Positions 1-9,918 of a stretch of 64,000 bases of DNA are shown here, piece after piece (position 1 is the first letter of the stretch; every line of letters begins with the position of its first letter). The stretch lies in the NCBI RefSeq assembly GCF_001188955.3, contig NZ_JPRF03000013.1, forward strand, positions 124,001 to 188,000, in the 5' to 3' direction. This DNA is from Kitasatospora aureofaciens. GTDB taxonomy: Bacteria > Actinomycetota > Actinomycetes > Streptomycetales > Streptomycetaceae. The notes under the pieces were generated by a model. The model saw nothing but the letters and a program-made list of their open reading frames with translations, did not search any database and had not been told where the DNA came from. The position numbers were made by a program, and so were the translations under genes.

Positions 1-2
1 AC

Positions 3-695
3 GCCGGGCACCGGGTCGACGGCGCCGTCATCGGCGACCCGGCCGGCGCCGCGCTCGCCGCCCGGGCCCGCGAACTGGGCTGGAAGTGCGCCGAGGACCG
101 CTTCGAGCCACTGCCGCTGCTGATCCAGGAGCGCCCGGACGAGCGCCCGCACTGGTACGGACTCCCGGACGACACGACCCTGGAGGTGCCGCTGAGCCAC
201 CCCGACCACGCGTGGTTCGCCGAGCTCGGACTGCGCTGGTACGCGGTGCCCGCGATCAGCGACATGACGCTGGAGATCGGCGGCGTCCGCTACCCCACCG
301 CGCCGTTCAACGGCTGGTACCTGGGCACCGAGATCGGCGCCCGCAACCTCGCCGACGCCGACCGCTACGACATGCTCGGCACCGTCGCCGAACGACTGGG
401 CCTGGACACCTCCAGCGACCGCACGCTCTGGCGCGACCGCGCCCTGGTGGAGCTCAACCTCGCGGTGCTGCACTCGTTCCAGGAGGCCGGGGTGACGGTA
501 GCCGACCACCACACCGAGTCGGAGCGCTTCCTCAGGCACGTCGCCCAGGAGCAGCGGCTCGGCCGCCCGACCCCGGCGGAATGGAGCTGGATCGTGCCCC
601 CGGTCTCCGGCGGGCTGACACCGGTCTACCACCGGTACTACGACCCGGTGGACCCGGAGCAGCGGCCGGCCTTCCTCGCCCGCGAGCCCTGGTAG
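3..695 (+). CDS. nos: Nitric oxide synthase oxygenase, C-terminal part (5' end outside window)
   Basis: Bacterial nitric oxide synthase oxygenase domain, which oxidises L-arginine to citrulline and NO with heme and a pterin; it needs an external reductase. About 230 residues are visible in the frame beginning at base 3; the start and the heme-ligating Cys lie before the window. Seen directly: the arginine-binding segment PFNGWYLGTEIGARNL with its invariant Glu, then HVAQEQRLGRP and the pterin/heme-side segment WSWIVPP followed by SGGLTPVYHRYY, all hallmarks of the family. The protein ends at a TAG at 693-695 without any reductase domain, as expected for bacterial enzymes. A minus-strand TetR gene converges on it. 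Thaxtomin-type NOS (TxtD) is possible but nothing nearby supports it. Confidence 0.93.
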   Translation, partial: AGHRVDGAVIGDPAGAALAARARELGWKCAEDRFEPLPLLIQERPDERPHWYGLPDDTTLEVPLSHPDHAWFAELGLRWYAVPAISDMTLEIGGVRYPTAPFNGWYLGTEIGARNLADADRYDMLGTVAERLGLDTSSDRTLWRDRALVELNLAVLHSFQEAGVTVADHHTESERFLRHVAQEQRLGRPTPAEWSWIVPPVSGGLTPVYHRYYDPVDPEQRPAFLAREPW

Positions 696-742
696 GACGA
701 CGCGGAGCGCCTGCGCCGGGTCGGAAGCGGCGCCGTACGGAG

Positions 743-1393
743 CTACCGGACCGGCCGCGCGGCGAGGCGCTCGAAGCGCAGGACGAGCCCCTCCAGCAGC
801 GCCTCCAGCCCGGTCTCGAAGGCGCCCTCGTCGACCGTCCCCCGGTGCCCCGCGAGCCGGTGCGCCTCGCCGAGGTGCGGGTAGTCGGCCGCGTCGTAGA
901 CCTCGGCGTCCGCCGGGAAGCCGGCGGCGAAGGAGGCGAGTGCCGAGCCGGTGACGAAGTAGCGCATCAGCGCGCCGATCCGGGTGGCCTGGCCGCGCGG
1001 CCAGCCGGAGTCGACCAGGTGACCGAACACGGCGTCGGCCAGGCGCAGCGCGTTGGGCCGCCGCCCCGGTCCCTGGGCGAGCACCGGGACGATGTTGGGG
1101 TGGGCGGCCAGCGCGGCGCGGTAGGAGCGCGCCCACGCCCGCAGCGCCTCGGGCCAGGGGGTGTCCGGGCGGCCGAACATCGACAGGTCGACTTCCCCGA
1201 TGACGCTGTCCACCACCGCGTCCAGGAGTTCGTCCTTGGTGGCGAAGTGGTTGTAGAGCGACGGCCCGCTGACCGAGAGCTCGGCGGCGAGGCGGCGGGT
1301 GGAGAGGACCTCCAGCCCTTCGCCGTCGATCAGCCGCAGGGCAGCGGCGACGATCCGGTCGCGGCTGAGGAGCGGGGTGCGCGGGCGGGCCAT
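743..1393 (-). CDS. TetR family transcriptional repressor
   Basis: 216-residue TetR-type regulator. The N-terminal helix-turn-helix (about residues 10-55) contains LSTRRLAAELSVSGPSLYNHF, typical of the family; the rest is an all-helical ligand/dimer domain resembling TetR_C. It is divergent from the acyl-CoA dehydrogenase operon, with a 27-bp imperfect palindrome in the 127-bp gap, so the simplest reading is that it represses that operon and perhaps itself in response to an acyl-CoA or related metabolite. The ligand cannot be read from the sequence. Confidence 0.88.
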   Translation of the reverse strand: MARPRTPLLSRDRIVAAALRLIDGEGLEVLSTRRLAAELSVSGPSLYNHFATKDELLDAVVDSVIGEVDLSMFGRPDTPWPEALRAWARSYRAALAAHPNIVPVLAQGPGRRPNALRLADAVFGHLVDSGWPRGQATRIGALMRYFVTGSALASFAAGFPADAEVYDAADYPHLGEAHRLAGHRGTVDEGAFETGLEALLEGLVLRFERLAARPVR

Positions 1394-1479
1394 CGGGTCG
1401 CTACCTCCGGTCGGGTGGGTGGGGACCGATTCTGGCAGGTGCCCCTTCCCAGCGCGGCGGGTCGGAGCTACAGTCCCCT

Positions 1480-1506
1480 CGTAAAACTTACAGCGCTAGT
1501 TTAACG
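1480..1506. promoter_or_regulatory. Candidate TetR operator
   Basis: Imperfect palindrome in the gap between the divergent TetR and acyl-CoA dehydrogenase genes: CGT-n-AAACT on the left (1480-1488) and AGTTT-n-ACG on the right (1498-1506), symmetric about base 1493. It sits directly upstream of the ribosome binding site of the dehydrogenase, where repressor binding would block transcription. Size and placement fit TetR operators; binding is inferred. Confidence 0.5.
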
Positions 1507-1520
1507 AGGTGGCCACCGCC

Positions 1521-2684
1521 GTGAACCTGGAGTTGTCCGAGGAGCAGAGCGCCGTCCGGGACCTCGCCGCCGCCTTCACCGACCGCGAGGTCGTGCCGTA
1601 CGCCGCCGAGTGGGACCGCGCCGAGTCGGTGGACCGCGCGATCATCGGCAAGCTCGGGAAGGTCGGGTTCCTCGGCCTGACCATCCCCGAGGAGTACGGC
1701 GGCAGCGGCGGTGACCACCTGTCGTACTGCCTGGTGCTGGAGGAGCTCGGGCGCGGCGACTCGGCCGTGCGCGGGATCGTCTCGGTCTCGCTCGGCCTGG
1801 TCGGCAAGTCGATCAACGGCTTCGGCACCGAGGAGCAGAAGCGCCACTGGCTGCCCCGGCTCACCTCGGGCGAGGCGCTCGCCTGCTTCGCGCTCACCGA
1901 GCCTGGCACCGGCTCGGACGCCGCCAACCTCACCACCCGGGCCGTCCGGGACGGCGACGACTGGCTGATCAGCGGCGCCAAGATGTTCATCACCAACGGC
2001 ACCTGGGCCGATGTCGCCCTGGTCTTCGCCCGCACCGGCGGCAGCGACCCAGAGCAGCGGGGCCACCGGGGCATCACCGCCTTCCTGGTCCCCACCGACC
2101 TGCCCGGCTTCGGCCGCACCGAGGTCCACGGCAAGCTCGGCCTGCGCGGCCAGGCCACCGCCGAACTCGCCCTGAACGACGTCCGGGTGCCCGACAGCGC
2201 CCGGCTCGGCGAGGTCGGCAAGGGCTTCACGGTGGCGATGGCGGCCCTGGCCAAGGGGCGGATGTCGGTCGCGGCCGGCTGCGTCGGCATCGCCCGCGCC
2301 TGCCTGGAGGCCGCCGTCCGGTACGCGGGCGAACGCGAGCAGTTCGGCAAGCCGATCGCCTCGCACCAGCTCGTCCAGGAACTGCTGGCCGGCATCGCGG
2401 TGGACGTCGAGGCCGCCCGGCTGCTCACCTGGAAGGTCGCCGACCACATCGAACGCGGCCTGCCGTTCGCCACCGAGTCCTCCGTCGCCAAGCTCTACGC
2501 GAGCGAGGCCGCCGTCCGGGCCGCCAACAACGCGCTCCAGGTCTTCGGCGGCTACGGCTTCATCGACGAGTACCCCGTCGGCAAGTACCTGCGCGACGCC
2601 CGGGTGATGACCCTCTACGAGGGCACCAGCCAGATCCACCAACTGCTCATCGGGCGTGCCCTGACCGGCGTCAACGCCTTCTGA
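1521..2684 (+). CDS. Acyl-CoA dehydrogenase
   Basis: Flavoenzyme that introduces the alpha-beta double bond in an acyl-CoA, passing electrons to ETF. Both family signatures are present: CFALTEPGTGSDAANL (FAD/substrate loop) and QVFGGYGFIDEYPVGKYLRD, and the catalytic Glu lies in LYEGTSQIHQ near the C-terminus. The GTG at 1521 is chosen because GAGGTGG at 1506-1512 is well spaced from it and the protein then begins MNLELSEEQ, as in relatives; a GTG at 1509 is possible. About 387 residues, normal size. First gene of an apparent operon with a thiolase and a ketoreductase (gaps of 42 and 29 bp), together enough for much of a beta-oxidation-type or reverse cycle; the substrate is unknown. Confidence 0.92.
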   Translation: MNLELSEEQSAVRDLAAAFTDREVVPYAAEWDRAESVDRAIIGKLGKVGFLGLTIPEEYGGSGGDHLSYCLVLEELGRGDSAVRGIVSVSLGLVGKSINGFGTEEQKRHWLPRLTSGEALACFALTEPGTGSDAANLTTRAVRDGDDWLISGAKMFITNGTWADVALVFARTGGSDPEQRGHRGITAFLVPTDLPGFGRTEVHGKLGLRGQATAELALNDVRVPDSARLGEVGKGFTVAMAALAKGRMSVAAGCVGIARACLEAAVRYAGEREQFGKPIASHQLVQELLAGIAVDVEAARLLTWKVADHIERGLPFATESSVAKLYASEAAVRAANNALQVFGGYGFIDEYPVGKYLRDARVMTLYEGTSQIHQLLIGRALTGVNAF

Positions 2685-2726
2685 GATCCGCAAGCGCATC
2701 CCACCCCTCTCGACAAGGAGCACGAC

Positions 2727-3926
<1,200 letters not shown>

Positions 3927-3955
3927 CGGATTTTCGAGTGAGCGGAGGAACTGAG

Positions 3956-4714
3956 ATGGCGCGTTTCGCAGGGAAGGTCGCCGTGGTGACCGGCGCGGCG
4001 CAGGGGATCGGCGCGGCCACCGCCCGCCGGCTGGCGGAGGAGGGCGCGACGGTCGCCGTGGTCGACCTGACCGCCGAGCGGGCGGCCGGGACGGTCGCCG
4101 AGATCACAGCCAAGGGCGGCACCGCCAAGGCCTACGGCTGCGACGTGGCCGACTACGAGGCCGTGGACGCGGTGTTCGCGCGGGTGGTGGAGGAGCTCGG
4201 CGGGCTGCACATCCTGGTGAACAACGCCGGGATCACCCGGGACAACCTGTTCTTCAAGATGCCCAAGGCCGACTGGGACACCGTCCTGACCGTCAACCTG
4301 ACCAGCGCGTACAACTGCAGCCACGTGGCGCAGAAGTACATGGTGGCCCAGAAGTACGGGAAGATCGTCTCGCTCAGCTCGCGCTCCGCGCTCGGCAACC
4401 GGGGCCAGGCCAACTACGCGGCCGCCAAGGCCGGCATCCAGGGACTCACCGCGACCCTGGCGATCGAGCTCGGTCCGTTCAACATCAACGTCAACGCCGT
4501 CGCCCCCGGCTACATCGCCACCGCGATGACGGCGGCCACCGCCGAGCGGGTCGGCGCCACCGCCGAGGACCACCAGGCCGAGGTGGCCGCCCGCACTCCG
4601 CTGCGCCGGGTCGGGCAGCCGGAGGAGATCGCCTCGGTGGTGGCCTTCCTGGCCAGCGAGGAGGCCTCGTACGTGAGCGGGCAGACGCTGTACGTCAACG
4701 GCGGGGCCCGGTAG
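3956..4714 (+). CDS. SDR family 3-oxoacyl reductase (FabG-like)
   Basis: 252-residue short-chain dehydrogenase/reductase. The cofactor loop TGAAQGIG, the NNAG motif, the Ser-Tyr-Lys catalytic set (SLSSRSAL then YAAAKAG) and the C-terminal [22 protein letters not shown] are all visible and closest in pattern to FabG-type 3-oxoacyl-thioester reductases. ATG at 3956 has GCGGAGG upstream. It closes the dehydrogenase-thiolase-reductase operon, so it probably interconverts 3-hydroxy- and 3-ketoacyl thioesters. An NADP preference is not decidable by eye. Confidence 0.92.
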   Translation: MARFAGKVAVVTGAAQGIGAATARRLAEEGATVAVVDLTAERAAGTVAEITAKGGTAKAYGCDVADYEAVDAVFARVVEELGGLHILVNNAGITRDNLFFKMPKADWDTVLTVNLTSAYNCSHVAQKYMVAQKYGKIVSLSSRSALGNRGQANYAAAKAGIQGLTATLAIELGPFNINVNAVAPGYIATAMTAATAERVGATAEDHQAEVAARTPLRRVGQPEEIASVVAFLASEEASYVSGQTLYVNGGAR

Positions 4715-5010
4715 TCCCGGCAGCCGGCGCGATTCCGACGACTCCGGTGGCTCCGGATTGAAATGGGTGAGCGCTGGGTAGATACGGTTAATATTCATTG
4801 AATGTTACTGACGTGTCATCACATCGCCGTCCCAGGTGCGTGGTTACTTTTTCCTGGGACGGCCTTTACCTTTTCGCGTGGCCGATCATGACCATCTACC
4901 TGGTCGGACGACCCCACCAAATGACTATGGCATGATCATGCGGCGCTCGATGGGATGTCCAAACCGACCCGACCGGACCTGGTCGGGCCCTCTGCGTCCC
5001 AAGGAGTCCC
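4715..5010. other. Intergenic region before the sedolisin gene
   Basis: About 296 bases without a supported gene. The middle part (roughly 4755-4830) is clearly richer in A and T than its surroundings and holds TTGAAA and TTGAAT-like hexamers, so the promoter of the secreted protease probably lies here. No clear dyad or riboswitch was recognised. Confidence 0.4.
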
Positions 5011-6417
5011 ATGGGCAGCCCCGCCACCCTCCGCCGCGCCCTGGCTCTGCTCGCCGTGGGGGCCACCGCCCTCACCGCCGGCACCATCGCCGTTCCGGCC
5101 GTCGGCGCCGCGACCGCCGCCCCCGCGCACGACCTCTCCGGCGTGCACGTCCGCCCGGCCTCCTTCGGCCACCACCTCGCCACGACCCGCCCGGCGCCGC
5201 TGACCACCACCCAGTGCGTCAGCCAGATCGGCATCCACTGCTACTCGCCCGTCCAGTACCAGGCCGCCTACAACCTGGCGCCGCTGTACAAGGAGGGCAT
5301 CACCGGCAAGGGCCGCACGATCGTCATCGTCGACTCCTTCGGCTCGCCGACCATCCAGCACGACCTGGAGGTCTTCGACAAGCAGTGGGGTCTCAAGGAC
5401 ACCCAGGTCGAGGTCCGGAAGTGGGGCAACGTTCCCGCCTTCGACCCGAAGAACCCCGACCACACCGGCTGGGCCGGCGAGACCACCCTGGACGTCGAGT
5501 ACGCCCACGCGATCGCCCCCGACGCCCACATCGTCCTGGTCGAGACCGGCGTCGCCGAGACCGAGGGCACCACCGGCCTGCCCGAGATGATGGACGCCGA
5601 GAAGGACCTCATCAAGAAGGGCGTCGGCGACGTCATCTCGCAGAGCTTCGGCGCCACCGAGAACACCTTCCCGGGCTACGACAAGGGCGACTTCAAGTCG
5701 CTGACCGACCTGCGCTACGCCTTCAAGGCCGCCGCCGACCGCAACGTCACCGTCCTCGCCGCCTCCGGCGACAACGGCGCGACCGACTCGCAGTCCAACG
5801 GCACCGACCTGTACCCGTTCAAGGTCAACTCCTGGCCGTCCTCGGACCCGCTGGTCACCTCCATCGGCGGCACCCAGCTGACCCTGGACGACAAGGGCAA
5901 CCGCACCGCGCCCGACAAGGTCTGGCACGACAAGTCCGGCGCCGGCGGCGGCGGCGTGTCGGGCATCTTCTCCCGCCCGTGGTACCAGGCCGGCGTCGCG
6001 GACGTCACCGGCAACCACCGCGGCACCCCCGACATCAGCATGAGCGCGGCCGTCGACGGCGCCGCCTGGACCTACGAGTCCTACGACCCGACCGCGGTCG
6101 GCTGGCACCTCACCGGCGGCACCAGCGAGGCCACCCCGCTGTTCTCGGGCATCGTCGCCCTCGCCGACCAGCTCGCCGGCCACCGCCTCGGCCAGCTCAA
6201 CCCGAGCCTGTACGGCCTGAGCCTGCTCCCGAGCAACTGGAGCGGCATCGTGGACGTCAAGGAGGGCGACAACAGCTGGGGCGGCGTCACCGGCAACAAC
6301 GCCACCCAGGGCTACGACCTCGCGAGCGGCCTCGGCACCATCGACGGCACCAAGTTCGTCCACGCGATCGCGGGTGACGTGCTGGGCAACGACAACAGCC
6401 AGGGTGACGAGCAGTAA
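5011..6417 (+). CDS. Secreted sedolisin (S53 family serine-carboxyl peptidase)
   Basis: 468-residue extracellular acid protease. Residues 1-36 are a signal peptide (positively charged start, Ala/Leu-rich core, ATAAPA exit). The catalytic Glu-Asp pair lies in ETTLDVEYAHAIAPDA, the oxyanion Asp in AASGDNGA, and the nucleophile in GGTSEATP; the C-terminal Gly/Asp-rich segment (GYDLASGLGTID) fits the calcium site. Only about 60 residues separate the signal peptide from the catalytic domain, so the usual large pro-domain of this family is missing or much shortened, as in some Streptomyces members. AAGGAG lies just before the ATG. Stands alone and ends at a strong palindromic terminator. Confidence 0.92.
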   Translation: MGSPATLRRALALLAVGATALTAGTIAVPAVGAATAAPAHDLSGVHVRPASFGHHLATTRPAPLTTTQCVSQIGIHCYSPVQYQAAYNLAPLYKEGITGKGRTIVIVDSFGSPTIQHDLEVFDKQWGLKDTQVEVRKWGNVPAFDPKNPDHTGWAGETTLDVEYAHAIAPDAHIVLVETGVAETEGTTGLPEMMDAEKDLIKKGVGDVISQSFGATENTFPGYDKGDFKSLTDLRYAFKAAADRNVTVLAASGDNGATDSQSNGTDLYPFKVNSWPSSDPLVTSIGGTQLTLDDKGNRTAPDKVWHDKSGAGGGGVSGIFSRPWYQAGVADVTGNHRGTPDISMSAAVDGAAWTYESYDPTAVGWHLTGGTSEATPLFSGIVALADQLAGHRLGQLNPSLYGLSLLPSNWSGIVDVKEGDNSWGGVTGNNATQGYDLASGLGTIDGTKFVHAIAGDVLGNDNSQGDEQ

Positions 6418-6490
6418 GCAGTCGCGGGTGGTCGGCGTGCGGCGGTCGGTGTCCGACAAGGGACCGCTGGCGGCTGACAACTGACAAGTG

Positions 6491-6536
6491 ACAGCGAACG
6501 GATAACAGATTTCATCATCTGTTATCCGTTCGCTGT
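6491..6536. terminator. Palindromic bidirectional terminator, repeat family copy A
   Basis: Perfect 20-bp arms (6491-6510 and 6517-6536) around a 6-base loop, followed by TTTTC, between two converging genes. It is much richer in A/T than the background and shares the words AGCGAACNGAT, CAGATTTCA and CTGTCATCTG (the last at 6547-6556) with two other palindromes at 26749 and 39582. Termination in both directions is the likely role. Confidence 0.8.
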
Positions 6537-6599
6537 TTTCTGTTTGCTGTCATCTGTTCGGCCCTTGCCCGGTGCCCGAGGCCCGGGACCGACCGGCTG

Positions 6600-8855
6600 T
6601 CAGGCCTGGCCGGTCGCCGGGACGGGGGCCGGGGAGGCGGCCAGTTGGGTCAGGTAGCGCTCGGCGGCCCGGAGCTTGCGGTTGTCGGGGCCCGGGAGGA
6701 AGGCACGCAGCTCAATGATCTCCGGAGCGATGCGGATGGCCTCGGCCCGGTCGGTGATCGCGCGCCAGCAGGCCTCGGCATTGGTGGCCGCACGCTGGGT
6801 CTCCGGGTGGTCCGCGCCCTGCGAGCGGAGCAGCGTCATCGCCACCTCGCGGTAGATCTCGGCGGCGTCGACCGGTCGGCCCGCGAGTCGGCACACGTGG
6901 GCCCGTACCTGGCGCACCTGGAGCACCGTCTCGGAGACGGCGCCGTGCTCGGCGATCGCCTCCAGTTCGAGGGCGAAGGCGAGATCGGTGGCGGCGGCGT
7001 GGTCCCCGGCGTCGGCACTGCGGACGATCCGTCCGATGACCTCACGGTAGTCCGCGCGCGGCGCGTGGGAGTCCGGGGAGTCGGCCTGCGGGGCGACAGG
7101 AGCCGTCGGGGCATCGGCCGGTGCGGACGGTCCGTCGGGCGACACCGCATCGGTCGGCACCGCATCGGACGACACCGCATCGGTCGGCACTACGTCGGAC
7201 GGCACCGCATCGGCGGGCGCCTGGTCCTGCGCCAGCTCGGCGGTCGGCTGGAGGTCGGCCGGGACGGCGTCGTGGGCCTCCTCCGCGACCGCGTCCTCCA
7301 CCTCCTCCACGACCCCGTCGGCCGCCTGCTCGGTGACGCCGACGGGCTCCTCGACGACGACATCCTCGACGACCGCGGGCACGCTTTCGTCCTCGGCAGC
7401 CTGCGACGACGGAACCGTACCGGCCTCCGGGGCCTCCGGCCGGGCCTTGCGCAGCGTGACGCCCACCGAGGGCACGGCGTCGGCCGGCTCCATCCCCGCA
7501 CCGGCCGGAACGGCCTTGCGCAGACTCACGCTCGACGGCGCCTCCGCCGGCTCCTCGCCCGCCTTCAGCAGGCTGACCGGGCGAGCCGGTCGGGGCGGTG
7601 TGGGCGGCACGCCGGGCTTGATCAGGTTCACCGGGCCACCGGCCGGCGTGACCGGCACCGGCACCGGCACCGCAGCCCCAATCGCACCCGCACTCGCACC
7701 CGCCGAGTCCCGCGCGACCACGGCTTCCCGCGGCTCCGCCTGCCACGGCAGCGGCGGGGCCGCGGAGGGAGCCGGGCCGGCCGACGCCGCGTCCCGGAGG
7801 GGCAGCGCGTCCGTCACCGGGAGCACGACGTCCGCCGGCTGGGCCTCGCCCCGGCGAGCGGTGTTGCGGAAGACCGGCCGGTCCGGGGTGTGGGTGGCCA
7901 GGATGACGACGTCCGGCCGCAGCACCGAGTACACCTGCTGGCGCAGCTGTTCGGGGGCGAGCACGTCGCCCGCGCCCGGGCGGCCGCCGTGCAGCGCCTC
8001 GATCAGGGCGCGGGTGAAGGTGCCGATCTGCTCCGGGTCCGGGCTGACGACGGCCCACAGCGGGATGCCCTCGCTGAGCGGCGACACGGTGCCCTGGAGG
8101 TACGGCCAGGCGTTCTGGTCGGCGCTCAGGTCGGCGATGACCAGCGTCTGCCACTCGGCCGGACGGTGGCTCAGCTCCGCGGCGATGGCCTGCCAGGGCA
8201 GGCCGTCCTGCTTGGCGTCGCGCAGGGTGAGCTGCAGCTGGCCGCCGCGCTTGTCGGCGACGACGTGTCCGCCCAGGTGGACCAGCAGCGGTCCGGGGTG
8301 CCGGGAGGCCGCGCGCAGGTGGGCGAGGACGGTGTGCGGGTCGCTGGCGCCCGGCAGGTGGACGGCGTCCACCGCGTCCGCGGCGAGCAGCACCTGCGGC
8401 GAGACGGCGGCCAGCATCGCCGACAGCACCGGCGCCTGGGCGGGACCGCCCCGGCCCCAGGTGCGGCGGCCGGAGTTGCCGTAGCCGCCCTCGATCACCA
8501 GGATCCGGCCGCGCGGCGCCGCGCCCAGCCCGCCGGGGCCCGGGGCCTGAGCCGCGGCAGCGGCCGCCGGGGACGGAGCACCCGCGGCGGGCAGGCCGGT
8601 GAGGGTCCATCCGGTGGACGCGGCCGGTGGCGGAGCCGTCGGCACCGAAGCGGCGGGGGTCGGGGCCGGCGCAGGGGCAGGGGCCGGGGGCGCCACCGGG
8701 GGCGCCGGAGGCGCGGGCGGCGGCTCGTACAGCGCGGCGGGCCCGGGCGGGTGCTCCTCGGCGGGCCGGCCTGCGGACAGCGGCGGTACGGCGTCCCAGG
8801 GGCCCGAGTCCGCTGCCGGTTCGGGACCTCCGGAAACAGCTGTCGTCTCCGCCAT
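6600..8855 (-). CDS. Proline/alanine-rich protein with caspase-like fold domain and C-terminal TPR-like region
   Basis: About 751 residues, function unknown. From the ATG at 8853-8855 it runs through a Pro/Ala-rich stretch (to about residue 115), then an alpha/beta domain (about 115-330), a low-complexity Ala/Val/Pro/Asp region with short SDAVP/TDAVP repeats (about 400-600), and a helical C-terminal part (about 610-745) containing HPETQRAATNAE, which resembles a TPR repeat. The middle domain matches the caspase/CHAT pattern: LLVHLGGHVV where active enzymes have a Gly-His pair, but LVIADLSADQ where the catalytic Cys should be, so it is probably inactive. The same pattern recurs in the protein at 23181-24032. 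A GTG 51 codons upstream would lengthen it, but the codon use there looks non-coding. Confidence 0.7.
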   Translation of the reverse strand: MAETTAVSGGPEPAADSGPWDAVPPLSAGRPAEEHPPGPAALYEPPPAPPAPPVAPPAPAPAPAPTPAASVPTAPPPAASTGWTLTGLPAAGAPSPAAAAAAQAPGPGGLGAAPRGRILVIEGGYGNSGRRTWGRGGPAQAPVLSAMLAAVSPQVLLAADAVDAVHLPGASDPHTVLAHLRAASRHPGPLLVHLGGHVVADKRGGQLQLTLRDAKQDGLPWQAIAAELSHRPAEWQTLVIADLSADQNAWPYLQGTVSPLSEGIPLWAVVSPDPEQIGTFTRALIEALHGGRPGAGDVLAPEQLRQQVYSVLRPDVVILATHTPDRPVFRNTARRGEAQPADVVLPVTDALPLRDAASAGPAPSAAPPLPWQAEPREAVVARDSAGASAGAIGAAVPVPVPVTPAGGPVNLIKPGVPPTPPRPARPVSLLKAGEEPAEAPSSVSLRKAVPAGAGMEPADAVPSVGVTLRKARPEAPEAGTVPSSQAAEDESVPAVVEDVVVEEPVGVTEQAADGVVEEVEDAVAEEAHDAVPADLQPTAELAQDQAPADAVPSDVVPTDAVSSDAVPTDAVSPDGPSAPADAPTAPVAPQADSPDSHAPRADYREVIGRIVRSADAGDHAAATDLAFALELEAIAEHGAVSETVLQVRQVRAHVCRLAGRPVDAAEIYREVAMTLLRSQGADHPETQRAATNAEACWRAITDRAEAIRIAPEIIELRAFLPGPDNRKLRAAERYLTQLAASPAPVPATGQA

Positions 8856-9027
8856 CTTCTGGTCACCGCCCCGCCCCGCCGCTTCCACGGCGTCTGATGC
8901 CCTTGCCTTCGTGGTGCCTGCCACCACAACCCGTGCGCGCCACCCTACGAGATCCCGGCACGCCCGAGCCAGGCCGGGTGGGAGATCGGCGTGCCAGGCC
9001 GTCGGCACCGGCCGCTATCATGCCGTC

Positions 9028-9531
9028 ATGACCGGTTCCGGCCCGCCCCTGCTGTTCCTCGACGTCGACGGTCCGCTCATTCCCTTCGGTGCTCCGCCCC
9101 CGGCCGGCTACCCCACCTATCCGGGCCCGGGCTCGGGGCCGTCCGGCAATCCGCTGGTGGCCCGGGTCGACCCGGCTCTCGGGCGTCGACTGCTGGGCCT
9201 GCCCTGCGAACTGGTCTGGGCCACCACCTGGCTGGCGGACGCCAACGACTGCCTCTCGCCCCGCCTCGGCCTGCCGCAACTGCCCTACGTGGACTGGCCG
9301 GTGGTCGACGGAACGAAGGGCGACGGCCAACTGCACTGGAAGACCCGCACCTTGGTCGCCCGCGCGGCCGGCCGCGCGTTCGCCTGGGTGGACGACGAGA
9401 TCTCCCCCGCCGACCGCCGCTGGGTCGACGCCCACTCCCCCGGCCCCGCGCTGCTCCACCGCGTCGACCCCCGAGTGGGCCTCACCGAGGCCGACTTCAC
9501 CGCCCTCGACGCCTGGCTGCGCACGGTCTGA
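9028..9531 (+). CDS. HAD-like hydrolase domain protein
   Basis: 167 residues. The haloacid dehalogenase motif I is LLFLDVDGPL with both Asp residues, and the last acidic motif is WVDDEISPADRRW; ATTW occupies the motif II position. No cap domain is evident, so it is a small phosphatase-like member of unknown substrate, of a kind common in streptomycetes. ATG at 9028 begins close to motif I, which supports this start. A 103-residue gene follows after 15 bases and is probably co-transcribed. Confidence 0.8.
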   Translation: MTGSGPPLLFLDVDGPLIPFGAPPPAGYPTYPGPGSGPSGNPLVARVDPALGRRLLGLPCELVWATTWLADANDCLSPRLGLPQLPYVDWPVVDGTKGDGQLHWKTRTLVARAAGRAFAWVDDEISPADRRWVDAHSPGPALLHRVDPRVGLTEADFTALDAWLRTV

Positions 9532-9546
9532 CTACACTCCACCGCC

Positions 9547-9858
9547 ATGGAGTTCGTCGCCGGACCGCCGGCCCGCTGGCATCTGACCCTGAAGGACGGG
9601 ACGTTGCTCGAACTGTGGGCGGACGGGTACGGCATCGTGAACGGGGCGTACGAGTTCAGCGCGCTCGTCCGGGCGACGGAGGAGGAGCAGGGGCAGGCCC
9701 ACGTCCTGGCCCGGACCCCGTCCGACTCCCACCGGGTCATGGTGGCCGTGGCCCGGCTGGCGACAGGATCCGTCCAGGACGTCCACACCGCCTCCCGGCC
9801 CTCGCACGACGGCGCCTGCGTCTGCCCCGGGCTCCCCGGATCCTCCGCCGGGGAATGA
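9547..9858 (+). CDS. Small conserved-looking protein of unknown function
   Basis: 103 residues, not assigned. Begins MEFVAGPPARWHLTLKDG; a predicted beta-rich N-terminal half followed by an alpha/beta segment (ALVRATEEEQGQAHVLART) and a loosely ordered tail with Cys at CVCPG. Codon use is strongly GC3-biased and it sits 15 bases behind the HAD gene, which argues for a real gene. No signal peptide or membrane segment. Confidence 0.65.
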   Translation: MEFVAGPPARWHLTLKDGTLLELWADGYGIVNGAYEFSALVRATEEEQGQAHVLARTPSDSHRVMVAVARLATGSVQDVHTASRPSHDGACVCPGLPGSSAGE

Positions 9859-9862
9859 GCGC

Positions 9863-9907
9863 GCCCGCCCGGCCACCGCCCGGCGGACCGGGAGTGACCG
9901 GGCGGGC
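9863..9907. terminator. Bidirectional hairpin terminator
   Basis: GCCCGCCCGG at 9863-9872 pairs exactly with CCGGGCGGGC at 9898-9907, in the 60-bp gap between the converging 9547 gene and the LysM-BTAD gene. No U-run, as usual in high-GC actinomycetes. Confidence 0.65.
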
Positions 9908-9918
9908 GGCCCGCCTGC

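Noticed and set aside
3..695. Assignment of the nitric oxide synthase to a thaxtomin-type pathway
   Set aside because: No thaxtomin synthetase or P450 genes in the window; neighbours are a TetR/fatty-acid operon.
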